This document shows, in pieces, positions 47,891 through 56,392 of a stretch of DNA of 64,000 nt. Each line of letters begins with the position of its first letter. Within the stretch, counting starts at the first letter, position 1. The stretch lies in the NCBI RefSeq assembly GCF_013371215.1, contig NZ_JABWMH010000002.1:186001-250000 (forward strand), in the 5' to 3' direction. The notes below the pieces were generated by a model. It was given only the letters and a program-made list of their open reading frames with translations, did not search any database and was not told the origin of the DNA. This DNA comes from Parasphingorhabdus flavimaris (GTDB lineage: Bacteria; Pseudomonadota; Alphaproteobacteria; Sphingomonadales; Sphingomonadaceae). Both the position numbers and the translations under genes were made by a program.

Positions 47891-48745
47891 TCAAGCGGCG
47901 GTTTTCCATGCCATCAAATAGCCCATGATCTGCGCCAGTGTCGCGCGCAGTTCCTTGCGGTGTACGACCATGTCGACCATGCCGTGCTCGAGCAGATATT
48001 CTGCGGTCTGGAAACCCTCGGGCAGTTTTTCGCGGATCGTATTCTCGATCACCCGCTGTCCGGCAAAGCCGATCATCGCGCCCGGTTCGGAAATATGCAC
48101 GTCGCCGAGCATCGCATAGCTTGCGGTAACGCCGCCGGTGGTCGGGTCGGTCAGCACGACGATGAACGGGATACCCGCCTCGCGCAGCATCGAGATCGCC
48201 ACCGTGGTCTTGGGCATTTGCATCAGCGACAAAATGCCCTCCTGCATCCGCGCACCACCGGCGGCGGTGAAGATGATATAGGGGCACTGGTCCTTGAGCG
48301 CGCGCTTGGCGCCATCGACAAAGGCCTGACCCACGGCCAGTCCCATCGAACCGCCCATGAAGGCAAAATCCTGTACCCCGACAACGCAGGGGATATTCTC
48401 GATGGTGCCCTGGGCGTTGATCAGCGCATCCTGTTCGCCGGTCTTGTTCCGCGCATCTTTCAGCCGGTCGCTATATTTCTTCTGGTCCTTGAACTTGAGC
48501 GGATCTTCCTGGACCGCTGCCCAGGGAATCATTTTCCAGCTATTCTCGTCCATGATCTGGGCGAAGCGGGTCATCGGACCAATGCGGCCGTGATGCTCGC
48601 ATTTCGGGCAGATGTGCATATTTTCCTCATATTCCTTGAGGAACACCATCGCTTCGCATTTCTTGCACTTGTGCCAGAGATTATCGGGCGTTTCGCGTTT
48701 GGTGATCGACGCGATCTTGTTGCGGACATTGCTTAGCCAGCTCAT
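47891..48745 (-). CDS. accD: Acetyl-CoA carboxylase carboxyltransferase beta subunit
   Basis: A 284-residue subunit of acetyl-CoA carboxylase. The N-terminal zinc ribbon is visible ([12 protein letters not shown] and [10 protein letters not shown]), then the carboxylase core with [35 protein letters not shown], and [13 protein letters not shown]. The start is followed upstream by a family B repeat in the trpA-accD spacer. Confidence 0.95.
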   Translation of the reverse strand: MSWLSNVRNKIASITKRETPDNLWHKCKKCEAMVFLKEYEENMHICPKCEHHGRIGPMTRFAQIMDENSWKMIPWAAVQEDPLKFKDQKKYSDRLKDARNKTGEQDALINAQGTIENIPCVVGVQDFAFMGGSMGLAVGQAFVDGAKRALKDQCPYIIFTAAGGARMQEGILSLMQMPKTTVAISMLREAGIPFIVVLTDPTTGGVTASYAMLGDVHISEPGAMIGFAGQRVIENTIREKLPEGFQTAEYLLEHGMVDMVVHRKELRATLAQIMGYLMAWKTAA

Positions 48746-48762
48746 ATTATCATTCCTCTATT

Positions 48763-48833
48763 CCGTTCGCATCGAGCGAAGTCGAGATGCCTGCGCGTGC
48801 GGCCTGTGTCTCGACTGCGCTCGACACGAACGG
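48763..48833. repeat. Inverted-repeat element, family B
   Basis: A 71-base element in the trpA-accD spacer. The left arm begins CCGTTCGCATCGAGCGAAGT and the right arm ends CTCGACACGAACGG, its imperfect complement. It is nearly identical to the element at 51008; the differences lie in the short central part. Confidence 0.8.
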
Positions 48834-48842
48834 TGTACGATT

Positions 48843-49640
48843 TCAAATCTCTCTGGCCGTCCTGATAGCATCGGACAGCGACTTTACATAGTCCCTGACA
48901 TAAGGCGCGGCGTCTTTTCCGTGTTCGCCGACAATTTCGACGATCGCCGAGCCGACAACCACGCCATCGGCGACCTTCGCGATATCGGCGGCCTGTTCGG
49001 GTGTGCGGACGCCAAAGCCGACCGCGACCGGCAGGTCGGTGCCCGCTTTCAGGCGTGTGACCGCTTCCTCGATGCTCGCCTGTGCCGCCTGTTGCTGGCC
49101 GGTGATGCCGGCGACCGAGACATAATAGAGAAAGCCGCTGGCGTTGTTGAGAATTTGCGGCAGACGCTCGGCATCGGTGGTCGGGGTAGCGAGGCGGATC
49201 ACCGCGACATCCTTTGCGCGCAGGGCGTCGCCGAGGCTTTCGTCTTCCTCGACCGGGATATCGACGCAGATCACCGCATCGACACCGGCGTCGACGCAGG
49301 CATTGGCGAACCAGTCGGAGCCGCGGATGGTCATCGGATTGGCATAGCCCATCAGCACCAGCGGCGTATCGGGATGGCGCTGGCGGAATTCTCTGGCCAT
49401 GTTGAAGATGTCAGCGGTTTTCGTGCCCGCGGCGAGACTGCGGATATCCGCTTCCTGGATCGAGGGGCCATCGGCCATCGGGTCGGTGAACGGCATGCCG
49501 AGTTCGATCACATCGGCACCGCCCTCGACGAGGGCGTCGAGGATCGCGCCGGTGTCGGCAGGGGTCGGATCGCCCGCGGTGACGAAGGCGACGAGGGCCG
49601 CGCGGTCGGCGGGGAAGGATTGGGAGAGACGATCAGTCAT
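48843..49640 (-). CDS. trpA: Tryptophan synthase alpha subunit
   Basis: A 265-residue subunit that cleaves indole-3-glycerol phosphate. The catalytic Glu is in VIELGMPFTDPMADG and the Asp in ICVDIPVEED. VAVGFGVRTPEQA and VVGSAIVEIVG form the phosphate site. It follows trpB after a 121-base spacer holding a family C repeat. Confidence 0.95.
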   Translation of the reverse strand: MTDRLSQSFPADRAALVAFVTAGDPTPADTGAILDALVEGGADVIELGMPFTDPMADGPSIQEADIRSLAAGTKTADIFNMAREFRQRHPDTPLVLMGYANPMTIRGSDWFANACVDAGVDAVICVDIPVEEDESLGDALRAKDVAVIRLATPTTDAERLPQILNNASGFLYYVSVAGITGQQQAAQASIEEAVTRLKAGTDLPVAVGFGVRTPEQAADIAKVADGVVVGSAIVEIVGEHGKDAAPYVRDYVKSLSDAIRTAREI

Positions 49641-49657
49641 TGTGAAAAACCCATAAG

Positions 49658-49752
49658 CTCGTCACCCTGAACTTGATTCAGGGTCCATTTCTGTTCTTGA
49701 GGCAGGCTCTGCGATGGCTTGATGGATGCTGAAACAAGTTCAGCATGACGAG
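49658..49752. repeat. Paired palindromes, family C
   Basis: Two 8-bp hairpins sit in the trpB-trpA spacer. ACCCTGAA/TTCAGGGT begins at 49664 and ATGCTGAA/TTCAGCAT begins at 49726, in inverted orientation around a 40-base interior. They belong to the CTGAACTTGTTTCAG-type dispersed repeat of sphingomonads. The first bases of the two copies show compensatory stem differences. Confidence 0.75.
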
Positions 49753-49761
49753 CGTATATTT

Positions 49762-50994
49762 TCATATCTCCGTCCCCAGCGCCTCGGCGACGGTGAAAAT
49801 ATCCTTGTCGCCGCGACCGCAGAGGTTCGCGAGAATGATCTTGTCGCGGTCCATCTTCACCGCTTCGCGCGTCACCGCGGCGATTGCGTGGCTCGGCTCG
49901 AGCGCGGGGATGATGCCTTCGGTGCGGCAGAGCAGCTGGAAGGCGTCGAGCGCTTCTTTGTCGGTGGCGCTGTCATAATCGACGCGGCCGGATTCTTTCA
50001 GCCAGCTGTGCTCGGGGCCGATGCCGGGATAGTCGAGGCCGGCACTGATCGAATGGGCTTCGGTGATCTGGCCGTCTTCGTCCTGCAGCAAATAGGTCTT
50101 GTTGCCGTGCAATATGCCGGGGCCGCCGCCGGCGAGGCTTGCTGCATGTTCCTTGTCGAGACCATGGCCGGCCGCCTCGATGCCGAGCATCTTCACGTCC
50201 GGATCATCAAGAAACGGGTGGAACAGGCCGATGGCATTGGAGCCGCCGCCGATCGCCGCGACCAGCATATCGGGCAGACGCCCGACGCGCTCCAGCATCT
50301 GGGCGCGGGCTTCCTTGCCGATCACGCTTTGAAAATCGCGGACCAGTTCGGGATAGGGATGGGGACCGGCAGCGGTGCCGATGATGTAGAATGTGTCGTG
50401 GACATTGGCGACCCAGTCGCGCAGCGCCTCGTTCATCGCGTCCTTCAGCGTCGCCGCGCCGCTGGTCACCGGGACCACTTCGGCGCCGAGCAATTTCATC
50501 CGGAACAGATTGGGTTTCTGCCGCGCGACATCGGTCGCGCCCATGAAGATGGTGCAGGGGAGGCCAAAGCGGGCGCAGACGGTTGCCGTGGCCACGCCAT
50601 GCTGGCCGGCGCCGGTTTCGGCGATGATCCGGGTCTTGCCCATGCGCATGGCGAGCAATATCTGGCCGATGCAATTGTTGATCTTGTGCGCACCGGTATG
50701 GTTGAGCTCGTCACGCTTGAACCAGATTTGCGCGCCTTTTCCTTCCGGCGCATCCTTGCGGACTTCCTCGGTCAGGCTCTCGGCATAATAGAGCGGCGAG
50801 GGACGGCCGACATAATTTTGCAGCAGGTCGTTGAACTCTTCCTCGAACGCCGGGTCGGCCTGCGCCGCGCGATAATGTTTTTCCAGGTCGAGGATCAGCG
50901 GCATCAAGGTTTCGGCGACATAGCGGCCGCCGAATTCGCCGAAATGGCCACGGTCATCAGGCTGGTTGCGGAAGCTGTTGGGTGTGTCGTTCAT
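49762..50994 (-). CDS. trpB: Tryptophan synthase beta subunit
   Basis: A 410-residue PLP enzyme that joins indole with serine. The PLP Lys is in [17 protein letters not shown], the catalytic Glu in [16 protein letters not shown], and the phosphate site in [13 protein letters not shown]. The N-terminus ([20 protein letters not shown]) is normal at 50994. An in-frame extension to 51072 is translated from the adjacent repeat and is rejected. Confidence 0.96.
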   Translation of the reverse strand: MNDTPNSFRNQPDDRGHFGEFGGRYVAETLMPLILDLEKHYRAAQADPAFEEEFNDLLQNYVGRPSPLYYAESLTEEVRKDAPEGKGAQIWFKRDELNHTGAHKINNCIGQILLAMRMGKTRIIAETGAGQHGVATATVCARFGLPCTIFMGATDVARQKPNLFRMKLLGAEVVPVTSGAATLKDAMNEALRDWVANVHDTFYIIGTAAGPHPYPELVRDFQSVIGKEARAQMLERVGRLPDMLVAAIGGGSNAIGLFHPFLDDPDVKMLGIEAAGHGLDKEHAASLAGGGPGILHGNKTYLLQDEDGQITEAHSISAGLDYPGIGPEHSWLKESGRVDYDSATDKEALDAFQLLCRTEGIIPALEPSHAIAAVTREAVKMDRDKIILANLCGRGDKDIFTVAEALGTEI

Positions 50995-51007
50995 GGGTCT
51001 GAAATTT

Positions 51008-51078
51008 CCGTTCGCATCGAGCGAAGTCGAGATGCATCTGTGACCGGCCTGTGTCTCGACTGCGCTCGACACGAACGG
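51008..51078. repeat. Inverted-repeat element, family B, second copy
   Basis: A 71-base element in the trpF-trpB spacer. Its outer arms match those of the copy at 48763-48833; about eight bases differ in the centre. The element lies 13 bases upstream of the trpB start, so it probably supplies part of the mRNA leader. Confidence 0.8.
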
Positions 51079-51081
51079 ATG

Positions 51082-51729
51082 CTATCCGGCTTCATCAAAT
51101 TCCCGCACCGCTTGGCAAAAGGCGGCGATTCTGTCCACCTGTTTGACGCCGGGCGCGGATTCGACGCCGGAGGAGACATCGACCAGCGGCGCGTGGGTCG
51201 CGTGCAGGGCATCGGCGACATTGTCGGGATCAAGGCCTCCTGCGAGGCCCCAGTCGAGCTTGTGGTCGTGATCCGCCAGCAAAGACCAGTCGAAGCTCGT
51301 GCCTGTGCCGCCGGGCAAGGCCTTGGCAGGAGCGTCGAACAGAAGCCGGTCGGCAGCACCGACATAGCGCGCGCTTTTTGCCAGCGTCGGCTTGTCCTTC
51401 ACGCCAAGAGCCTTCCAGATTTCCAGTCCGCTATTGTCGGCCACCAGCTTCAGCCAGTCCGGCGTTTCGCTGCCGTGAAACTGGATGACATCGGGTTTGA
51501 CGTCGCCGATCGCCTTGCCGGTCGATTTCGGATCGGCGTTGACCAGCAGCAGCACCGTCTTGACCCGCTGTGCGGCATAGGTGCGCAGCTCGGCCGCGCG
51601 TTCCAGCGACACATGGCGCGGGCTTTTCGGGAAATGGACGAGGCCGATATAGTCGGCGCCAGCGTCGATGGCTGCATCGATGGCGGCTTCGGTGGACAGG
51701 CCGCAGATCTTGATTTGGGTTTTTGTCAT
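51082..51729 (-). CDS. trpF: Phosphoribosylanthranilate isomerase
   Basis: A 215-residue TIM-barrel enzyme of tryptophan synthesis. The active-site Cys is in IKICGLSTEAAI, with IGLVHFPKSPRHV, IQFHGSETPDWL, and LAGGLDPDNVADAL near the end. The start is at 51729; the frame also opens at 51765 inside a family C repeat and is rejected. Confidence 0.94.
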   Translation of the reverse strand: MTKTQIKICGLSTEAAIDAAIDAGADYIGLVHFPKSPRHVSLERAAELRTYAAQRVKTVLLLVNADPKSTGKAIGDVKPDVIQFHGSETPDWLKLVADNSGLEIWKALGVKDKPTLAKSARYVGAADRLLFDAPAKALPGGTGTSFDWSLLADHDHKLDWGLAGGLDPDNVADALHATHAPLVDVSSGVESAPGVKQVDRIAAFCQAVREFDEAG

Positions 51730-51759
51730 GGGAGGGCTAATAGCGAGGCAAGCCATGTT

Positions 51760-51880
51760 CGTCATCCTGAACTTGTTTCAGGATCCCGCGAGACTGTGTT
51801 GTGCCGGTGGAGGTCCTGAAACGAGTTCAGGATGACGTCTCCTCATTCAGGATGACGTTTCTAAGTTCAGGAAGACGACT
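51760..51880. repeat. Paired palindromes, family C, with degenerate tail copies
   Basis: In the pyrF-trpF spacer the pair ATCCTGAAcTtg... and TCCTGAAACGAGTTCAGGAT (51762-51834) is followed by two further TTCAGGATGACG/TTCAGGAAGACG half-units ending near 51880. The tail copies look like remnants of duplication of the right half. This is the longest repeat array in the trp block. Confidence 0.75.
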
Positions 51881-51905
51881 CTATCGGAGTCGGGCCGCGC
51901 TGGTT

Positions 51906-52580
51906 TTAAAGCGTCGCCTCGATCGCCCGCGCTGCCGCGTTAGGGTCCTCCGCTCCGGTAATCGGCCTGCCGATTACCAACAGGCTGGCGCCATTGTTGC
52001 GCGCCTGTTGCGGGGTCACCGCGCGTTTCTGGTCGCCCATCGCGCCGCCCTTGGGGCGCAGGCCGGGGACGACGAAAAAGCCGTCCTTCCAGATCTTGTG
52101 CGCCGCGCCGACTTCGTTGCCGGAACAGACGATGCCGTCCAGTCCCGCTTCGCGTGCGAGATCGGCGAGCCGTTCGACCTGATCATGGGGTGTGCCCTGA
52201 TAGCCGATCTTGCCCATGTCATTCTGGTCGAGAGAGGTCAGCAATGTCACACCGACCACCTTTGTATGTTCGTTGGCGGCGGCCTTGGCATCTTCCATCA
52301 TCGCGCGCCCACCCGAAGCGTGGACCGTGACCACCGCCGGTTCGAGCATGTTGATCGCCTGCATCGCCTTGGCGACGGTATTGGGGATGTCGTGCAACTT
52401 GAGATCGAGAAAGATCGGCAGATCGAGCTTCTGGATTTCGTGCACCCCGTGATGGCCATGGGCGCAGAAAAATTCGAGGCCCAGCTTGAGGCCACCGACA
52501 TGGCCTCTGACCGATTTTGCGATCGTGATGGCCTGTTCGAGGTCGGGCGTGTCGAGAGCGACAAAGACGGGATTGCTCAT
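51906..52580 (-). CDS. pyrF: Orotidine-5'-phosphate decarboxylase
   Basis: A 224-residue TIM-barrel enzyme that makes UMP. The catalytic segment is FLDLKLHDIPNTVAKAM, preceded by VFVALDTPDLEQAI and GLKLGLEFF. RPITGAEDPNAAARAIEA closes the fold. The start (MSNPVFVAL) overlaps lapA by 4 bases (ATGA). The open frame extends to 52733 but that part belongs to lapA's other frame. Confidence 0.95.
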   Translation of the reverse strand: MSNPVFVALDTPDLEQAITIAKSVRGHVGGLKLGLEFFCAHGHHGVHEIQKLDLPIFLDLKLHDIPNTVAKAMQAINMLEPAVVTVHASGGRAMMEDAKAAANEHTKVVGVTLLTSLDQNDMGKIGYQGTPHDQVERLADLAREAGLDGIVCSGNEVGAAHKIWKDGFFVVPGLRPKGGAMGDQKRAVTPQQARNNGASLLVIGRPITGAEDPNAAARAIEATL

Positions 52581-52921
52581 AACCCGGTCGCCTTGTCGGC
52601 GCCGACAGACGACACAGCCGGGGCGGGTTCGGCTACCGGCGATGGCGTGGGTGCCCGGCTGGGCGCGGTTGGCGGTGCCACGGGCGGCCTTGCTGCGTCC
52701 TCCAGCGTCTTGATCCGGCGCTGGAGCCGCCATTTGGAGCCTCTCAGAAGCAGCCAGGTCGGCAGGAAGCCAAGCAGGAAGGCGCCGACGACGAAAGTCG
52801 AGACCCGCGCCTCGATGACCGCGGCGACGATATCGAGCGAAGCCCGCGCTTCATTCGTCCACCAGAAAATGAAGGTCGCCACCAGCAGGAGAACCCAGAA
52901 CAGGATTTTGATAAATTGCAT
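52577..52921 (-). CDS. lapA: LapA-domain membrane protein
   Basis: A 114-residue protein with two N-terminal membrane segments (ILFWVLLLVATFIFWWT, FVVGAFLLGFLPTWLLLRG), a short coiled region (WRLQRRIKTLEDA) and a Pro/Ala-rich tail. It matches the LapA/DUF1049 family found upstream of pyrF and trpF in alphaproteobacteria. Translation is coupled to pyrF. Confidence 0.88.
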   Translation of the reverse strand: MQFIKILFWVLLLVATFIFWWTNEARASLDIVAAVIEARVSTFVVGAFLLGFLPTWLLLRGSKWRLQRRIKTLEDAARPPVAPPTAPSRAPTPSPVAEPAPAVSSVGADKATGL

Positions 52922-53005
52922 GACTCACCTTTTTTCGTTCCGGGACTATCCTAGTCCCAAAAAAGACAAGTGACCAGAAGCTATGCAATTGTTACGAAAA
53001 CGGTT

Positions 53006-54307
53006 CTACTTTCCGAAGACGCGATCGAAAATCGTGTCGACATGTTTGAAATGATAATCGAGGTTGAACCGCTCTTCCAGTTCTGCGTCGGAGAGTTTTG
53101 CGCTGACGTCCGGATCGGCCTTGAGCAGATCGAGCAGGGCGATTGCGCCGTCCGATTCCCAGACCTTCATCGCGTTGCGCTGGACGATGCGATAGCTGTC
53201 CTCGCGGCTTATGCCGGCCTGGGTGAGCGCCAGCAATACCCGCTGCGAGTGGACCAGACCGCCCATCCGGTCGAGGTTTTTCTGCATCCGCTCCGGATAG
53301 ATGAGCAGCTTGTCGATCACGCCGGTCAGGCGCACCAGCGAAAAGTCGAGCGTGATCGTCGCATCCGGTCCGATCATCCGCTCGACCGAACTGTGCGAAA
53401 TATCGCGTTCGTGCCAGAGCGCGACATTTTCCATCGCCGGCAGGGCGTAGCTGCGGACCATGCGGGCGAGGCCGGTGAGATTTTCGGTGAGGATCGGGTT
53501 GCGCTTGTGCGGCATCGCGCTCGAACCCTTCTGGCCCGGCGAGAAATATTCTTCCGCTTCGAGCACTTCGGTGCGCTGCAGATGGCGGACCTCGACGGCG
53601 AGTCGTTCGACCGAGGACGCGATCACACCAAGCGTGGCGAAAAATTGCGCGTGACGGTCGCGCGGGATCACCTGGGTCGAGATCGGTTCGACCGTGAGGC
53701 CGAGTTTCCCGGCGACATGTTCCTCGACCTTGGGATCGATATTGGCGAAGGTGCCGACGGCGCCGGAAATTGCGCAGGTGGCGATTTCCTTGCGCGCGGC
53801 GACCAGCCGTTCGCGGTTGCGTTCGAACTCGGCATAGGCCTGAGCAAGCTTCAGGCCGAAGGTGACCGGCTCTCCGTGGATGCCATGGCTGCGACCGATG
53901 GTCGGGGTGAATTTATGTTCATAGGCCCGCTTCTTGATCGCCGCGAGCAGGTCGTCGATATCGGCCAGCAAGATGTCGGAGGCGCGCGCCAGCTGCACCG
54001 CAAGGCAGGTGTCGAGAACATCGCTCGAGGTCATTCCCTGATGCATGAAGCGGGCTTCATCACCGACATTTTCTGCGACATTGGTCAGGAAGGCGATCAC
54101 GTCATGCTTCACCTCGCGCTCGATCTCGTCGATCCGCGCGACATCGAACTTGCCCTTGGCCCAGATCGCCGCTGCCGCTTCTTTTGGCACCACGCCGAGC
54201 TCCGCGAGGGCGTCGGTCGCGTGCGCTTCGATTTCGAACCAGATCTGGAATTTCGATTCGGGTTCCCAGATGGCAACCATTTCGGGACGGGAATAGCGTG
54301 GAATCAT
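53006..54307 (-). CDS. purB: Adenylosuccinate lyase
   Basis: A 433-residue enzyme of purine synthesis that acts on SAICAR and adenylosuccinate. The N-terminus is MIPRYSRPEMVAIWEPESKF, with TSSDVLDTCLAVQLARA, GRSHGIHGEPVTFGLK and the signature GSSAMPHKRNPILTENLTG. It is divergent from the phosphofructokinase gene. Confidence 0.97.
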   Translation of the reverse strand: MIPRYSRPEMVAIWEPESKFQIWFEIEAHATDALAELGVVPKEAAAAIWAKGKFDVARIDEIEREVKHDVIAFLTNVAENVGDEARFMHQGMTSSDVLDTCLAVQLARASDILLADIDDLLAAIKKRAYEHKFTPTIGRSHGIHGEPVTFGLKLAQAYAEFERNRERLVAARKEIATCAISGAVGTFANIDPKVEEHVAGKLGLTVEPISTQVIPRDRHAQFFATLGVIASSVERLAVEVRHLQRTEVLEAEEYFSPGQKGSSAMPHKRNPILTENLTGLARMVRSYALPAMENVALWHERDISHSSVERMIGPDATITLDFSLVRLTGVIDKLLIYPERMQKNLDRMGGLVHSQRVLLALTQAGISREDSYRIVQRNAMKVWESDGAIALLDLLKADPDVSAKLSDAELEERFNLDYHFKHVDTIFDRVFGK

Positions 54308-54420
54308 TTTTGGTCCTTGGACAAAGAGGATGATTGCGGCAATGAAGTGCCTTGATTTGCCGCTCCGCTAGCAGCTACGAATTGAGTCGGCAATGCGGCC
54401 GCGGAAACAGGGAGAATAAA

Positions 54421-55521
54421 ATGCGATTGGCAGTGCTCACCGGCGGCGGGGATGTCCCGGGCCTCAATCCCTGCATCCAGTCGATTGCGACTTCCGCCTG
54501 GCAGCGCGGCTGGGACGTGGTCGGGTTGCGTCGCGGCTGGGAAGGGGTGCTGGAAATCGACCCTTCTGATCCCTGGGCCAATGAAAATAGCGTGATGATG
54601 CTCGACAAGGACCGGGTCCGCGGCATCGACCGCCAGGGCGGTACGATATTGCACAGTTCCCGCTGTGATCCGCGGGTGACCGACGAAGGTGACCAGACGC
54701 AAAAGGTGCTCGATACCCTTGACGCTCTCGAGGTCGATGTCCTGATCACCATGGGGGGAGACGGTACGCTGCGCTTCTCCGCCTATCTGTCCAGCCTCGG
54801 TCGCAACGTCATCTCGATCCCCAAGACGATGGACAATGATGTCTATGGCACCGACTATTGCATCGGCTTCTCGACCGCCGTCACCCGCTCGGTGCAGGCG
54901 ATCAACTCGCTGCGGACCACGGCGGCCAGCCACGAACGAATTGCTGTGATAGAATTGTTTGGCCGCCGGTCGGGGGAAACCGCGCTGCTGTCCGGCTTTC
55001 TCTCGCAGGCGGACCGGACGGTGATTGCCGAAGTGCCGGCAGACATGGACGTGCTGCTGCCCTTGCTGCTCGGCGACAAGCAGGCCAATCCCGAGTCCTA
55101 CGCAATCTGTCTGGTGTCCGAAGGCGCCAAGCTGTCCGGCGCGACCGATTTCGCCGACGAGATCAACAAGTCGAACACCAGCCGCACCGGCCTCAATATC
55201 GGTACCCAGCTGGCGCGGGAAATCGAGGCGCGCAGCGACGAGCGGACGATCGTGCAGGAACTGGCTTATCTGATGCGGGCCGGGGAACCGGACGCGATGG
55301 ATCGGATGGTGGGCTTTGCCTTCGGCGCACTGGCGGTGCAGCTGATCGAGCAGGACAGGATGGCCAATATGGTCTGCCTGACCGATGGCAATTACGGCGT
55401 CGTGCCGATCGGAACGCTGCTCGAAGATAGCAAGGGCGTCAATGTTTCGGGGCTTTATGACGCGAACCAGTATCGGCCCAATCTGATCCAGGTCGAAGGC
55501 ATGCCGATGTTCCTTTATTGA
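54421..55521 (+). CDS. 6-phosphofructokinase-like protein
   Basis: A 366-residue PFK-family enzyme. LTGGGDVPGLNPCIQSI is the N-terminal phosphate loop, TMGGDGTLRFSAYL holds the metal and gamma-phosphate position, PKTMDNDVYGTDYCIGF holds the catalytic Asp-x-Asp, and IELFGRRSGETAL the later motif. Gly at the position that is Asp in pyrophosphate-dependent enzymes, together with Lys at PKT, is the combination known in ATP-using group III enzymes. The donor is inferred. Start at 54421 because GGAGAATAAA precedes it. Confidence 0.9.
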   Translation: MRLAVLTGGGDVPGLNPCIQSIATSAWQRGWDVVGLRRGWEGVLEIDPSDPWANENSVMMLDKDRVRGIDRQGGTILHSSRCDPRVTDEGDQTQKVLDTLDALEVDVLITMGGDGTLRFSAYLSSLGRNVISIPKTMDNDVYGTDYCIGFSTAVTRSVQAINSLRTTAASHERIAVIELFGRRSGETALLSGFLSQADRTVIAEVPADMDVLLPLLLGDKQANPESYAICLVSEGAKLSGATDFADEINKSNTSRTGLNIGTQLAREIEARSDERTIVQELAYLMRAGEPDAMDRMVGFAFGALAVQLIEQDRMANMVCLTDGNYGVVPIGTLLEDSKGVNVSGLYDANQYRPNLIQVEGMPMFLY

Positions 55522-55536
55522 GGGCTGGCCGGTTCT

Positions 55537-56241
55537 CTAGATCAGCCCCTTCGACCGGAAGGATGTATGCCCGTCGCGGCCGATGACGATATGATCGTGA
55601 ACGGCGATGCCCAATGTGGCCCCGGCGGCGCAAATGTCGCGGGTGATTGCAATATCCTGCCGGCTCGGCGTGCTGTCACCGCTCGGGTGGTTGTGCACCA
55701 GGATGATCGCGGCTGATCCCAGAGCCAGCGCGCGCTTGATCACCTCGCGGGTATAGATGGCCGCCTGGTCTATCGATCCTTCGCTGACCAGTTCATCCCG
55801 GATCAGCCGGTTCTTGCTGTCGAGATGCAGCACCCGCACCCGTTCGTGGGCGAGATGCGTCATGTCGGCGCGCAGATAATCGAGCAAGGCCTGCCAGCTC
55901 GCCAGGATCGGTTGCTGGCGGACGGGTTCGGAGATCAGCCGCAGGGCCGCCATCTGGACCACTTTCAGCGCAGCGACGCTGGTGTCTCCCATGCCGGGGA
56001 AATTTCCCAGCATGTCGGCGTCGGCGACCAGCAGCCTTGCAAAACTGCCGAATTCGTCGATCAGCCGGTTGGCGAGCGGTTTTGTGTCGCGGCGCGGGAT
56101 GGCCAGCGCGAGCAGATATTCGACCAGTTCATGATCGTGCAGTCCGTCCGACCGACCGGTCAATATGCGTCGTCGCAGCCGGGCGCGATGACCGCCGCGA
56201 TGCCTTGACCGTTCGGACCTGTTTCCCTGTGGTTCAACCAT
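55537..56241 (-). CDS. radC: RadC-family JAB domain protein
   Basis: A 234-residue protein with an N-terminal helix-hairpin-helix-like part (ELVEYLLALAIPRRDTKPLA, FPGMGDTSVAALKVVQ) and a C-terminal JAB/MPN+ metal site: AIILVHNHPSGDSTPSRQD, with an upstream Glu in LVSEGSIDQ. The family's role in DNA repair is doubtful; the domain looks catalytically intact. The start is ATG 56241. The frame continues upstream to 56529 but this has no support. Confidence 0.92.
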   Translation of the reverse strand: MVEPQGNRSERSRHRGGHRARLRRRILTGRSDGLHDHELVEYLLALAIPRRDTKPLANRLIDEFGSFARLLVADADMLGNFPGMGDTSVAALKVVQMAALRLISEPVRQQPILASWQALLDYLRADMTHLAHERVRVLHLDSKNRLIRDELVSEGSIDQAAIYTREVIKRALALGSAAIILVHNHPSGDSTPSRQDIAITRDICAAGATLGIAVHDHIVIGRDGHTSFRSKGLI

Positions 56242-56392
56242 GGGATTCCTATAATCAGAACAAATAGAGAACTTGTCACATAAGCAGAAAACAGGCCGAA
56301 TATGTCCAATGTTCAAAATCCGGTTGCAAAAACTGGTCTGCCCAGACACTTGTACATTGCATCTTAAGGAAGACTTCTGCATTTCACCTGCG

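Noticed and set aside
50995-51072. N-terminal extension of trpB
   Set aside because: The added residues are a translation of the family B repeat; the conserved TrpB N-terminus begins at 50994.
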